Shown in pieces: positions 16,558-24,655 of a stretch of 36,316 bases of DNA; the first letter of the stretch is position 1, and every line of letters starts with the position of its first letter. Location of the stretch: NCBI GenBank assembly GCA_902472315.1, contig CABRNM010000018.1:1-36316 (forward strand). Reading direction: 5' to 3'. The notes beneath the pieces were generated by a model, which saw only the letters and a list, made by a program, of their open reading frames with translations, searched no databases and had not been told where the DNA came from. The stretch is from an uncultured Collinsella sp. (GTDB lineage Bacteria; Actinomycetota; Coriobacteriia; Coriobacteriales; Coriobacteriaceae). Both the position numbers and the translations under genes were made by a program.

Positions 16558-17580
16558 TTACTCGCCGTCGATGTCGGTCGCGACGGCCTCCTCGATGGCC
16601 TCGACACCGGCAGGCGACAGGTCCTCCTTGCCCTGGCAGAACTTCTTGTCGACCCAGCCGGTCAGAATCGGAGCCATGATTGCCGTGATGATAACGGCAG
16701 TGGCGATCTGGGCGTACGCGGTGGGCGCAAGCTCGGCGTAGCGCGGCGCGACCTCGGCGAGAGCAACCGGCGTGGTCATAGCCGTGCCGGCGATGGTGGA
16801 ACAAGCCACGGCAGCCTTGCCGTTACCACCGCACAGGCGCTCGAACGCAAAGGTGATGGGACCGACGACAAACAGCGTGACAAGGCCCAGCAAGATGCCG
16901 GAAATACCACCGGTGATAAAGCTCGACAGGCTCATGGACGCGCCAAGCTGAAATCCGATGACGGCAATCGCAGGGTTGGCACCGGGAACTAGCAGGTTCT
17001 TGATAAACGGGAACAGGTTGCCCAGAACCATGCCGATAACGAGCGGCAAAATGGAGCCGATGATAGTACCGACAGGGATGTTGGCAAGGCCCGAAACACC
17101 AAGGATGATCATCGTGACGGCGGGGCCGGCCGTAAAGAACAGGATACCGACGGCGCCCTGCTCGGACTCATCGCCGAACTCGCCCATGATGCCCGTATAG
17201 AGCGCCATGTTGCAAAACGTGATGCCGCCGATGATAGACACGGAGCTCAGACCCAGGAAGTTGTCGTTAAAGAAATATGCCACACCCAAGCCAAGGGCGG
17301 CCGCAACAACAAGCTTGGGAATCAGCACGACGATGCCGGTCTTGATGGCGCCCGGCGTGGACTTAAAGCTGATGCCGGCGCCCACAAACAGCAGGATCGC
17401 GGCGACGATGGTATTGGAGCCACCGCGGCAGGCAGCCGTAAAGAAGCCGCCGATCTCAAAAACCTGCGGGCAGAAGGTGTTGAGCAAAAGACCGACGATC
17501 ATCGGGTAAATCATGATGTCGCCCGGGATGCGCGGGACCCTGAATTTCTTTTGCTCGTTGGCGGTTGCTTCCTGTGCCAT
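16558..17580 (-). CDS. 2-keto-3-deoxygluconate permease family transporter
   Basis: The 340-residue polytopic membrane protein matches KdgT-family patterns: RIPGDIMIYPMIVGLLLNTF at the N-terminus, GGITFCNMALYTGIMGEFGD in the middle and CSTIAGTAMTTPVALAEVAP near the end. Family members carry 2-keto-3-deoxygluconate or related organic acids with protons, linked to pectin and uronate breakdown. No kduI, kduD, kdgK or kdgA lies in the window, so the true substrate is open. ATG at 17580 is preceded by a G-run (GGGGG); an earlier start at 17610 is less likely. Its promoter must lie within or just before the truncated azlC upstream. The C-terminal 20 residues are acidic. Confidence 0.9.
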   Translation of the reverse strand: MAQEATANEQKKFRVPRIPGDIMIYPMIVGLLLNTFCPQVFEIGGFFTAACRGGSNTIVAAILLFVGAGISFKSTPGAIKTGIVVLIPKLVVAAALGLGVAYFFNDNFLGLSSVSIIGGITFCNMALYTGIMGEFGDESEQGAVGILFFTAGPAVTMIILGVSGLANIPVGTIIGSILPLVIGMVLGNLFPFIKNLLVPGANPAIAVIGFQLGASMSLSSFITGGISGILLGLVTLFVVGPITFAFERLCGGNGKAAVACSTIAGTAMTTPVALAEVAPRYAELAPTAYAQIATAVIITAIMAPILTGWVDKKFCQGKEDLSPAGVEAIEEAVATDIDGE

Positions 17581-17629
17581 GAAACCCCCATTTCCGCTGA
17601 CGCAGAACAAAAGCCCACGTCACGCTTTG

Positions 17630-17977
17630 CTACAGTAAAGTTTGACCATGGTACCAGAAGAAGCAGACCGGCTCGGTGAGAAATTCGACAAGTTGGGATG
17701 GAACGAGATTCGGCGCCCGCGACACCACCCCTATATAAAGCGCAAAGCGCGAGGAGATTGCGGCGACGCTCGCGACGATCGATGCCGCAGGCACACCCGC
17801 CAGCCACAGGTTGCAGATCATAAACTGCCCGCTGCCCGTCACAAACGTGCTGCTCAGAGCAAAGACCATCCAGGGCTCCATTCCCGTCTGCCCCATGATC
17901 ATTCCGCACGGCGCGCCTATTGCAACATAGGTAAGCATCACCGGCCAGACGGTTCTAACGATTTTGAGCACCATACG
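17630..17977 (-). pseudogene. Truncated AzlC-family permease
   Basis: A 115-residue frame begins MVLKIVRTVWPVML and shows the AzlC N-terminal pattern: VAIGAPCGMIMGQTGMEPW, VTGSGQFMICNLWLAGVP and SSRFALYIGVV, ending FLTEPVCFFWYHGQTLL at a TAG stop. AzlC proteins, which export branched-chain amino acids with AzlD, are about 230 residues. The second half is absent from the 49 bp before the kdgT-like gene in all frames, and azlD is missing. It is therefore probably a decayed remnant, cut when the downstream permease gene became adjacent. A functional short form cannot be excluded. AGGATGAG lies before the ATG; the frame opens earlier, to 18043. Confidence 0.7.
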
Positions 17978-18054
17978 CTTCTCATCCTGACAAGGTCTCC
18001 GAGCCGCATGTAGCGATACGGCAGAATCATCATCCGACAGCAACCGAGTTCACC

Positions 18055-18060
18055 TACAAT
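18055..18060 (+). promoter_or_regulatory. Candidate -10 box of the HD-domain gene
   Basis: TACAAT lies 41 bp before the HD-domain start. No good -35 box was found. Confidence 0.35.
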
Positions 18061-18100
18061 TGCCACCGGATCGAAAGACACAACTTTTTAGGAAGTCATT

Positions 18101-18913
18101 ATGACAGCTATCGATCGAGACCGGGGGCGCGCGGCCTTCAAAAGCTACACCGATGCCTACGACGCCACCAACCCACGCATCGCGCTCAAAATCGAGCATA
18201 CGTACCACGTGGCCGAGGCATGCGATGCCGTAGCGCACGAGCAGGGCTGGTCGTCAGAAGATATTGACCTGGCATGGCTTTGCGGCCTGCTACACGATAT
18301 GGGCCGCTTTGAGCAGCTGCGACGCTGGGACACCTTTAAGGACGCCGAGAGCATGAGCCATGCGGCGCTGGGCATCGAGATCCTCTTTGGCGAGAATCCC
18401 GCCGATGCACCCGCCGTAACGAGCATCCGCGACTTTATCGATGACCCGGCAGAAGATGAGCTCATCCGAGCGAGCATTGCCTATCACAGCGATTTCCGTC
18501 TACCCGCGCAGCTCGACGAGCGCACGCGGAGCTTCTGCGATATCGTGCGCGATGGCGACAAGATCGACATTATGCGTACCATCGCCGACAGCACCGTCGA
18601 CACCATCCTCAAGGTGGACGAGAAGACGTTTCTCGGCAGCCGTTTCTCGTCGCCGACACTTGCCGCCTTTGACGAGCACCGCTGCGTCGCGCGCGACGAG
18701 CGCAACGAGCCGGCGGACTACCTGGTGGGGCTCATCTGCTTTATGTTTGAGCTCGTCTATCCAGCGAGCCGCGCGCTGGCGCGCGAGCAGGGCAATATCT
18801 ACCGCCTGCTCGACGCGCCTTTTGGCATCACGCGGCCCTTTACCGACCCCGCCACGCAGGCAACTTGGAGCCGCCTTAAGGACGAGATGCGCGACTGGCT
18901 GGCGCGCGCCTAG
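18101..18913 (+). CDS. HD-domain phosphohydrolase
   Basis: The 270-residue cytoplasmic protein has an HD metal-dependent hydrolase domain. His-His/Asp ligands are visible as KIEHTYHVAE and LCGLLHDMGRFEQLRRW (HD pair), followed by SHAALGIEIL and IAYHSDFRLP, the usual later ligands. Such proteins hydrolyse nucleotides or other phosphate esters; the substrate is unknown. AGGAAG lies 5 nt before the ATG. It is convergent with etfA and the two stop codons overlap in the same CTAG tetranucleotide (18910-18913), leaving no room for a conventional terminator between them. Confidence 0.88.
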   Translation: MTAIDRDRGRAAFKSYTDAYDATNPRIALKIEHTYHVAEACDAVAHEQGWSSEDIDLAWLCGLLHDMGRFEQLRRWDTFKDAESMSHAALGIEILFGENPADAPAVTSIRDFIDDPAEDELIRASIAYHSDFRLPAQLDERTRSFCDIVRDGDKIDIMRTIADSTVDTILKVDEKTFLGSRFSSPTLAAFDEHRCVARDERNEPADYLVGLICFMFELVYPASRALAREQGNIYRLLDAPFGITRPFTDPATQATWSRLKDEMRDWLARA

Positions 18914-20115
18914 CGCTCAAGCTGAGCCAGCAGCTCCTCGACGACCTCGACGGCATCGCCGACAACCTTGTACTGGGCAGTACCAAAAATGGGGGCATCC
19001 GGGTCCTCGTTGATGGCGATAATGCACTCAGCCCCACCGATGCCGGCAAGATGCTGGATGGCGCCCGAAACACCGATACTCACGAGAAGCTTGGGCGAAA
19101 CCGATACGCCCGTCTGGCCAATCTGATGGCGATACTCCAACCAGCCGGCCTCCACGACAGGTCGCGTGCAGCCAAGCTCGGCTCCCAGAGCCTCGGCGAG
19201 CCTTCGCATCAGCGGCAGATTTTTCTTGGAACCAATGCCGCGACCCACCACGACCAGGCGCTCGGCATCGGCGATCGAAGCCTGCTGTCCCCACTCCTCG
19301 GCGGGAATCGAGATCTCGACACGAGCCTTAGCATCATCCGCAAGTGATATCTGGGTGATCGTGCCGGAGCGGCCGTAGTCGAAGTCGGGAGCCTTAAAGA
19401 TACCGGAGCGCACCGTTGCCATCTGCGGACGGTGGTTGGGGCAAATGATGGTGGCCATCAAGTTGCCGCCAAACGCCGGGCGCGTCTGCTGCAGTAGGCC
19501 CGTCTCCGCATCCATCGAAAGCACGGTGCAGTCGGCCGTAAGACCCGTCTGCAAACGCACGGCAACGCCGGGTGCCAGTTCGCGACCAAAAGCGGTCGCA
19601 CCGTATAGGATGGCCTCGGGTTTGCGTTCGGCTACCAAATCGCAGATCAAGTGGGCGTAGACCTCCGCATCGTTTTGGCGCAGACGCTCGTCGCGACAGG
19701 CCAGGACTTCGTCGGCGCCCGCGCAAACCAGATGTTCCAGGTCCCCGAGCGAGCCCTCGGGGCTCATGCCGACCAGTGCCACCAGACGGCAGCCGCGAGC
19801 ATCGGCAAGCTCGCGCCCCTTGCCCATGAGCTCGTAGGCCACGGGAGCCACGGCGTCGTGCTCGTCAGTCTGCACGAAGACCCAAATGTCTCGATATGCA
19901 TCAAGGTCCACCGCACCAGCGGCCTCGTCACGCTCGATCGAGATAGCGTTGACGGGGCAGGCGTCGACGCACCCACCGCATAGGATGCAGCCGTCGGTTA
20001 CGCGGGCGCATCGGCTGGGTCGCTCGCCTTCCACTACGATGCCGCCCGAGGCACAGGCGCGAACGCAGCGACCGCAGCCGATACAGGCTTCGCTATCGAT
20101 AATCAGTCCGCTCAT
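18910..20115 (-). CDS. etfA: Electron-transfer flavoprotein alpha subunit with N-terminal 2x[4Fe-4S] ferredoxin
   Basis: The 401 residues comprise a ferredoxin-like domain (1-60) with two CxxCxxCxxxC sets at Cys11/14/17/21 and Cys43/46/49/53, then the ETF alpha N-domain (about 75-250), then the FAD-binding C-domain with VVGRGIGSKKNLP, QIGQTGVSVSPKL, GVSGAIQHLAGIGG and APIFGTAQYKVVGD. Canonical EtfA has about 320 residues; the fused ferredoxin is seen in clostridial-type bifurcating ETFs such as LctC of Acetobacterium woodii. The first cluster ends Cys21-Ala rather than the more common Cys-Pro. Its ATG directly abuts the etfB stop (TAGATG), implying coupled synthesis of the two subunits. The first gene of the operon encodes a flavin dehydrogenase, the expected partner. 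Confidence 0.95.
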   Translation of the reverse strand: MSGLIIDSEACIGCGRCVRACASGGIVVEGERPSRCARVTDGCILCGGCVDACPVNAISIERDEAAGAVDLDAYRDIWVFVQTDEHDAVAPVAYELMGKGRELADARGCRLVALVGMSPEGSLGDLEHLVCAGADEVLACRDERLRQNDAEVYAHLICDLVAERKPEAILYGATAFGRELAPGVAVRLQTGLTADCTVLSMDAETGLLQQTRPAFGGNLMATIICPNHRPQMATVRSGIFKAPDFDYGRSGTITQISLADDAKARVEISIPAEEWGQQASIADAERLVVVGRGIGSKKNLPLMRRLAEALGAELGCTRPVVEAGWLEYRHQIGQTGVSVSPKLLVSIGVSGAIQHLAGIGGAECIIAINEDPDAPIFGTAQYKVVGDAVEVVEELLAQLER

Positions 20116-20931
20116 CTATGCCATCCTCTCGATAATCTTGGCAAGCTTTGCCGCCTGCTCGGACGCCGTCCCCTCAACGGTCTCGCACGTTTGGTCACGG
20201 TCGGGCACAAACGAGCGCACGACCTGTGTCGGCGACCCGGCAAGGCCGCAACGCGCGGGGTCGGCGTTCACGTCGGCGGCACTGACCACGCGCACGTCCG
20301 CCTCCTCTGCCGCGCGAATACCGGCAATACTCGGCATACGCAACTGGCCAATCTCCTTGGCAGTCGTCATCGCGCACGGCATCTCAAGGTACACCGTCTC
20401 TTCGCCGGCATCGCATCCGTGAACGAGCGCCAGCGAGCCACAGGTCGTAAAGCCCGCGCTCTGCACGCAACTCACGTCGGTCACGCAGGGAATCTCAAAG
20501 GCACCGGCAAGCTCGGGACCAATCTGGGCCGTATCGCCATCCACCGCCATCTTGCCGCAGATGAGCAGGTCGAAGTCCTCGTCGAGCGCCTCGATGCCGC
20601 ATTTGAGAGCATAGGTGGTCGCCAGGGTATCGGCACCTGCAAAGGCGCGATCGGTCAGCAGCAGCGCGTCATCGGCGCCTCGAGCGATGCAGTCGCGCAG
20701 CAGCGATTCGGTCGCGGGGATGCCCATCGACACCACCGTCACGCGCACGTCCATGCCAAAGCCGATAAAGTCGTCCTTCAGCGCCAGCGCGCATTCTAGG
20801 GCACTTGCATCGAAGGGATTAATGACCGCCTGCTTGCCATCGCGCACGATGGTATTGGTTTTGGGGTCCATCTTGACCTCGGTGCTGCCCGGCACCGCCT
20901 TGACGCACACCACCATATGGAAATCGCTCAT
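20116..20931 (-). CDS. etfB: Electron-transfer flavoprotein beta subunit
   Basis: The 271-residue product has ETF-beta hallmarks: MVVCVKAVPGSTEVKMDP, INPFDASALECALALKD and DLLICGKMAVDGDTAQIGPELA. It pairs with EtfA and, in bifurcating complexes, holds the NAD-interacting FAD. The start is probably ATG at 20931 (MSDFHMVV), with AGGGGG about 9 nt upstream. A GTG at 20937 overlapping the preceding TGA is possible but too close to the ribosome site. It sits directly between the flavin dehydrogenase and etfA with essentially no spacing, so the three products are likely made in equal amounts. Confidence 0.94.
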   Translation of the reverse strand: MSDFHMVVCVKAVPGSTEVKMDPKTNTIVRDGKQAVINPFDASALECALALKDDFIGFGMDVRVTVVSMGIPATESLLRDCIARGADDALLLTDRAFAGADTLATTYALKCGIEALDEDFDLLICGKMAVDGDTAQIGPELAGAFEIPCVTDVSCVQSAGFTTCGSLALVHGCDAGEETVYLEMPCAMTTAKEIGQLRMPSIAGIRAAEEADVRVVSAADVNADPARCGLAGSPTQVVRSFVPDRDQTCETVEGTASEQAAKLAKIIERMA

Positions 20932-20933
20932 CT

Positions 20934-22535
20934 TCACGCGCCCCCTTTCTGGACGAGCTCATCCAAGAGCTTCTCCGAAAACAGGTTACCGCGACCCAGC
21001 TGCCCGTCGGGATCGAGCTGGAGCTTGAGCCGCGCCGACTCGACCATGGCCTCGTGACCGTACATCGTCTCCAAGAAGCCCGCCTTGATCTTGCCGACGC
21101 CATGCTCGGCAGAAACGGCACCGCCCATGGCCGTGACCTCGGAAGCCCACTGGGCAAACAACTCGCCACCGCGACGGTAATCCTGTGCATCGCGCGGCAG
21201 GATGTTCACATGCAGATGGTTGTTGCCGATATGTCCCCAGGCGGCAGACTCAAGCCCGCTTTCGGCCAGCGTACGGCGATAGAGGGCCACGACATCGGCC
21301 AGGCGCGCGTTGGGCACCGACATGTCCGAGCCCAGTTTGGTGATGGTGGGATCCGTACGGCGACGCTCGTCGATGAGCATGTTGACGCTCTCGGGCACCG
21401 CGTGGCGGAAGAACCGCTGGCACTCGCGATCGACCTCGGTGCGCGCGACCCATGTCGCATCGTCACTGCCGCCCGCAAGCTCCAGTACCCACCCCAAGTG
21501 ATACAGCTCCTCAGTCGCCTGAACTTCGTCATCGCAGTCGAGCTCCACGTAGACACAGACCTTGGCCTCTTTGTCGAGCGACGGCAGCGAGGCGAACGCG
21601 GTCGACTGCTCACGCTGACGACGCAGGATATCCAGGGCGCCCGCATCGAAATATTCGATGGCAGCCGCGTGGGACAGGACGGGACGCACAGAATCGGTGA
21701 AGGACACGGCCTTGTCTTCGCTGTCAAAGAAACAGCTCACGCCCCAAACGACCGCAGGCGCCGCCTGCAGGGCAATCTCGAGCTCGGTGATGACGCCGAT
21801 TGTGCCACACGCACCGATAAACAGATCGATGGCATCCATATCGTCAGCAACGAAATAGCCCGAAGCATTTTTGGTCTTGGGCATGGTGTAGTCGGGAAGG
21901 TCGAGCTCGAGCGCGCGGCCCTCTGCCGTCACGAGCGACAGATGGCGACCCTGGGTAAAAGCCTCGCCGCGCTGAAGCTCAAGCAAATCGCCATCAGCCA
22001 GCGCGACGTGGAGTCCCGTGATATGTGGGCGCATGGGGCCGTAGGCGTAGCTGCGAGCACCGGAGGCGTTACATGCCGCCATGCCGCCCAGACAGGCAGA
22101 TGCCTCGGTGGGATCGGTGGGAAAAAACTGCTCGGGGGCCTCTTGGAACTCCTCGTAGGCCTCAAGCGATGCCTGGTCCCAACCAGCGGTCGGCAGCACC
22201 TTCTTGCCCAGCTGCTTGCGCAGTTCCGAAAGCACAACGCCCGGCTCCACGCGCAGCAGAAATTGGCCTTGTTCATCGCGGCGAAGGCCCAAGTAGCGAT
22301 TCATGCGGGAAGTATTGAGAATGTGACCGCCATGAGGCACGGCGCCGGCGGCAAGACCGGTCCGGGCGCCCTGAACCGTCACCGGGACACGCTCGGCATG
22401 GAGCTTTTTCAAAATGGCGCGGACCTCGTCCTCCATTGTCGGAAACGAGATGCTCGAGGCCTCGCCCGATGTGCGAGACTCATCGCGACCATACTCTTCG
22501 AACTCGTCGGTGAAGGGTTTAATGGTTGCAGACAC
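20934..22535 (-). CDS. FAD-linked oxidoreductase, GlcD/LctD family (probable lactate dehydrogenase)
   Basis: The 533-residue product has an FAD_binding_4 (PCMH) domain in the first half (VQGARTGLAAGAVPHGGHI, LPTAGWDQAS, CLGGMAACNASGARSYAYGP, GACGTIGVITELEI) and an FAD-oxidase C domain in the second (WGHIGNNHLHVNILPRD, SAEHGVGKIKAGFL). This family oxidises 2-hydroxy acids such as D-lactate or glycolate. Co-transcription with etfB and ferredoxin-fused etfA points to the electron-confurcating lactate dehydrogenase of the Acetobacterium LctBCD type. That enzyme couples lactate oxidation by NAD+ to ferredoxin oxidation. The protein is longer than a typical LctD (about 465 residues), so another 2-hydroxy acid is possible. 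GTG start at 22535 follows AAAGGGGGAG at 5 nt. Confidence 0.9.
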   Translation of the reverse strand: MSATIKPFTDEFEEYGRDESRTSGEASSISFPTMEDEVRAILKKLHAERVPVTVQGARTGLAAGAVPHGGHILNTSRMNRYLGLRRDEQGQFLLRVEPGVVLSELRKQLGKKVLPTAGWDQASLEAYEEFQEAPEQFFPTDPTEASACLGGMAACNASGARSYAYGPMRPHITGLHVALADGDLLELQRGEAFTQGRHLSLVTAEGRALELDLPDYTMPKTKNASGYFVADDMDAIDLFIGACGTIGVITELEIALQAAPAVVWGVSCFFDSEDKAVSFTDSVRPVLSHAAAIEYFDAGALDILRRQREQSTAFASLPSLDKEAKVCVYVELDCDDEVQATEELYHLGWVLELAGGSDDATWVARTEVDRECQRFFRHAVPESVNMLIDERRRTDPTITKLGSDMSVPNARLADVVALYRRTLAESGLESAAWGHIGNNHLHVNILPRDAQDYRRGGELFAQWASEVTAMGGAVSAEHGVGKIKAGFLETMYGHEAMVESARLKLQLDPDGQLGRGNLFSEKLLDELVQKGGA

Positions 22536-22880
22536 GCGAACTCCCCCTTTAGCTAACTACAGTGTTTGCAGGGAGATGTTACCGCATCGTTTCGTCGACG
22601 TGTTCGAGACCGTCTCCATAATTGGCGTTTTTTACGTTCGTGTAATTCGGTGAGCGGCTGGATTTCCTCGACAGACGATGCTTTTGACACATATCTCCCT
22701 GCCGTCGCCGATCGCTCGATTGTCGCTCGAAAAAAGTTGAAGTATTTTTTGCCGCCTTTTATCTGCGAAGACGCCAATCCGTCAAGCATTTGGTCAGAAA
22801 TTGGTCAAGTAGCGGCTGATACGGTCGGCGTCGACAGCCAAAACCGATAGAAGTTTTGGCCCAGAAGCAGGGAGGTTCCC
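22536..22880. promoter_or_regulatory. Divergent promoter region with a direct repeat
   Basis: This 345-bp gap separates the lactate dehydrogenase operon from the surface-protein operon. TTGGTCA occurs twice (22790-22796 and 22801-22807) with an 11-bp period, close to one helical turn, and GTCAAG recurs at 22781 and 22804. This could be a regulator binding site upstream of the surface cluster. AT-rich tracts lie near 22735-22760. No tRNA, small RNA or convincing ORF was recognised; frames of 78-94 codons on both strands lack ribosome sites or family features. Confidence 0.45.
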
Positions 22881-23177
22881 ATGGCATATTACTGGCCCCA
22901 GTACGGCATCGCCATCGAAGTCGACGACGATCCCCATCTCCTGCCTTTCGACGAAGAGGCATTCCCCGATACGGCGGTCTACCACGTTACCACCGATGTG
23001 ATCTGCGACCCCGAGTCGTTCTCGGCGCTCGCCCACCACATCGCGCATATCCACGACATCGAGCTCCCTCCCGACTTCGAAGAGCTCGTCTACTCGCGCC
23101 GCCTGATGCTTCACATGCTCTTTGGAGCGGATCCGTCCACCTTTGCGCGTGTCTATACCGCCAAGGATGCCGCATGA
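22881..23177 (+). CDS. Hypothetical 98-residue acidic protein, first gene of surface cluster
   Basis: No family was recognised. The product starts MAYYWPQYGIAIEVDDDPHL, has no signal peptide or membrane segment and is rich in Asp, Glu and His (HHIAHIHDIELPPDFEEL). It looks like a small soluble cytoplasmic protein. GGGAGG lies 5 nt before the ATG. Its TGA overlaps the ATG of the next gene (ATGA), which supports it as a real, translationally coupled gene. It might regulate or assist export of the surface proteins, but nothing in the sequence proves this. Confidence 0.75.
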   Translation: MAYYWPQYGIAIEVDDDPHLLPFDEEAFPDTAVYHVTTDVICDPESFSALAHHIAHIHDIELPPDFEELVYSRRLMLHMLFGADPSTFARVYTAKDAA

Positions 23178-23683
23178 GCGTGAAGAAGCCACCCCACTTT
23201 GCAGGCCTGGGGCATCGCAAGAAGCTCATCGTTGCCTGCCTGGCCATCGTCTGCGCCCTTGTCGCCGTAGGACTATACGCTTGGCAGTCGCAGCCCGTAC
23301 CCGAGGCGGGCGCTTCGGTTACGACGGCCGAGGGCAAAACGCGCCAGGAAATCCAAGATGAGCTCGACGCCATCGTCCGCGACAACATGATGACGATTTC
23401 GGTCGCGCCGGTCGCTCAGTTGCAGGAGGACGGCAAGCTGCGCGTCAACGTGCAAAACGTCCAAGACAATAAATTTCCCCAGCGATTCCGCGTCATCCAA
23501 AACGACGAGACCATGTACGAATCCGGTGTGGTCGAGACCGGCAAGACAATCGAGACGTGCCCCGCCGGCGACATCAAAGAAGGCGAGGCGTACATCGAGA
23601 TCCAGGCACTCGATACAAAGACCCTCGACAGCCACGGCAATCCGACACGTGTCAAGGTGCGGGTTGAGCAAGCCGAGAACTAG
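23174..23683 (+). CDS. Membrane-anchored extracellular beta-rich protein
   Basis: The 169-residue product has a basic N-terminus (GHRKK), one transmembrane helix (about residues 18-38) and an extracellular region. It reads like a single-pass protein facing out. The outer part (TISVAPVAQLQEDGKLRVNVQNVQ, then MYESGVVETGKTIETCPAG) alternates like beta strands and resembles, by pattern, small tethered proteins near surface or conjugation loci of Gram-positive bacteria. In a Csc/WxL-type complex this would take the place of the membrane-tethered partner. The start is fixed by the ATGA overlap with the previous gene. An upstream extension of the frame to 22856 overlaps that gene and is rejected. 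Function is not known. Confidence 0.75.
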   Translation: MSVKKPPHFAGLGHRKKLIVACLAIVCALVAVGLYAWQSQPVPEAGASVTTAEGKTRQEIQDELDAIVRDNMMTISVAPVAQLQEDGKLRVNVQNVQDNKFPQRFRVIQNDETMYESGVVETGKTIETCPAGDIKEGEAYIEIQALDTKTLDSHGNPTRVKVRVEQAEN

Positions 23684-23772
23684 CCTTCCGGCCGACGCGA
23701 CACCGCACGCAATTCACCAGCATTCGTCCAATCATCGCGGGGACGGCCCGCGGCGAATAGAAAGGAACGACC

Positions 23773-24372
23773 ATGGACATCACCAGGAACATGAACGGAG
23801 CCAGAGCGCTCGTCGTGGGCGCAGGGCTCGCGCTCGCGCTCGCAATGGGTGCCGTCCCGACGCCAGCTATGGCAGCCGGACGCGTTGGAACCACGAAAGT
23901 AATGGTCAGGACCGAGATCGACAACGTTGAGTTCAAAGTTCCGACGGTTATTCCCTTCGTCGCCAAGGCCGACGGCACGCTTCAGGGCCCCTCAGAAGAC
24001 GCGACCACCATCGACAATCATTCGGCCTACGGCATCCATGTCACCAACATGAAGATCGACGCCATGAACACCTGGATCATTGCCGCCGACGCCAAGGCCG
24101 GAACCGCGCAGAACTCCATCGACTTTAAGGTCGGCCCCGACGGAGCGCTCCAGAACGCCAGCACCGCAATGCAGGGGACGGGCCTCGATCTTTCCAAGAA
24201 TGCAGCCTTCGACATGGGCTACCAGGGCATTGCCGGCGGCACGGACAAGATTAAGCTCAAGACAAGCGGAAACGTCGCCCGCGTCACGCGCGACATCTTC
24301 CGCGTAACCGGCGAAGGCGATCAGGTTGCAACGATCACCTGGACGGTCGAGCCCGGTGCGCACACGGCATAA
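23773..24372 (+). CDS. Secreted WxL-like surface protein (199 residues)
   Basis: A Sec signal peptide (hydrophobic residues about 11-30, cleavage after AMA at about 34) precedes a beta-rich domain. The mature part begins with the motif FKVPTVIPFVAKADGTLQGPS (54-74), then DNHSAYGIHVTNMKI, a pattern common in secreted gut-bacterial surface proteins of unknown role. Two W-x-[I/V] motifs, WII at 101-103 and TITWTV ending at 192, sit about 90 residues apart, one near the extreme C-terminus. This is like the paired WxL motifs of cell-wall-binding WxL domains. It has no sortase motif of its own. AAAGGA lies 6 nt before the ATG; an 89-bp spacer precedes it. WxL relationship is an inference from pattern, not a match. 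Confidence 0.75.
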   Translation: MDITRNMNGARALVVGAGLALALAMGAVPTPAMAAGRVGTTKVMVRTEIDNVEFKVPTVIPFVAKADGTLQGPSEDATTIDNHSAYGIHVTNMKIDAMNTWIIAADAKAGTAQNSIDFKVGPDGALQNASTAMQGTGLDLSKNAAFDMGYQGIAGGTDKIKLKTSGNVARVTRDIFRVTGEGDQVATITWTVEPGAHTA

Positions 24373-24637
24373 GGCCGTCGCCCTGGCCGCCGCCGTCAGC
24401 ATCCTAGCGTTTGGGCCAGCCATGGCCTTTGCCCAGCAAGAACAGGCTCAGGCCGCCACGCAAGTGACGGTCGACCTCTCGGAGCTCGACCGCGGCGACC
24501 GCGAGGAACCGTTGGCGCAGACAGGCGACAGACGATGGCTCTTGGCAGCAGGCGCCACAGCAGCAGGCGCGGGAACCGCCGGCCTCGGTCTGCACATCAA
24601 ACGCAGCCAGAAACAAAACACGGACAGACCGCACTAA
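24326..24637 (+). CDS. Tiny sortase substrate with LAQTG anchor
   Basis: A 103-residue frame overlaps the end of the previous gene. It has a signal peptide (KAVALAAAVSILAFGPAMAFA, cleavage near residue 36), then only about 30 residues, then LAQTG (63-67), a hydrophobic helix (71-89) and the basic tail IKRSQKQ. This is a complete LPXTG-type cell-wall sorting signal with Ala in place of Pro. The mature wall-linked peptide would be only about 30 residues and acidic, comparable to the small LPXTG partners in WxL/Csc clusters. Start options are TTG at 24326 (GAAGG 8 nt upstream) or GTG at 24356 (weaker ribosome site). No sortase gene is in the window. Confidence 0.72.
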   Translation: MQRSPGRSSPVRTRHKAVALAAAVSILAFGPAMAFAQQEQAQAATQVTVDLSELDRGDREEPLAQTGDRRWLLAAGATAAGAGTAGLGLHIKRSQKQNTDRPH

Positions 24638-24655
24638 ATTAGCTAAGGAGACCCC

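Noticed and set aside
17642..18013. 123-codon plus-strand frame over azlC
   Set aside because: The minus strand gives a recognisable AzlC fragment; this frame is basic and featureless.
22566..22850. 94-codon frame in the gap before the surface cluster
   Set aside because: No Shine-Dalgarno, no domain or signal features, and unlikely residue use.
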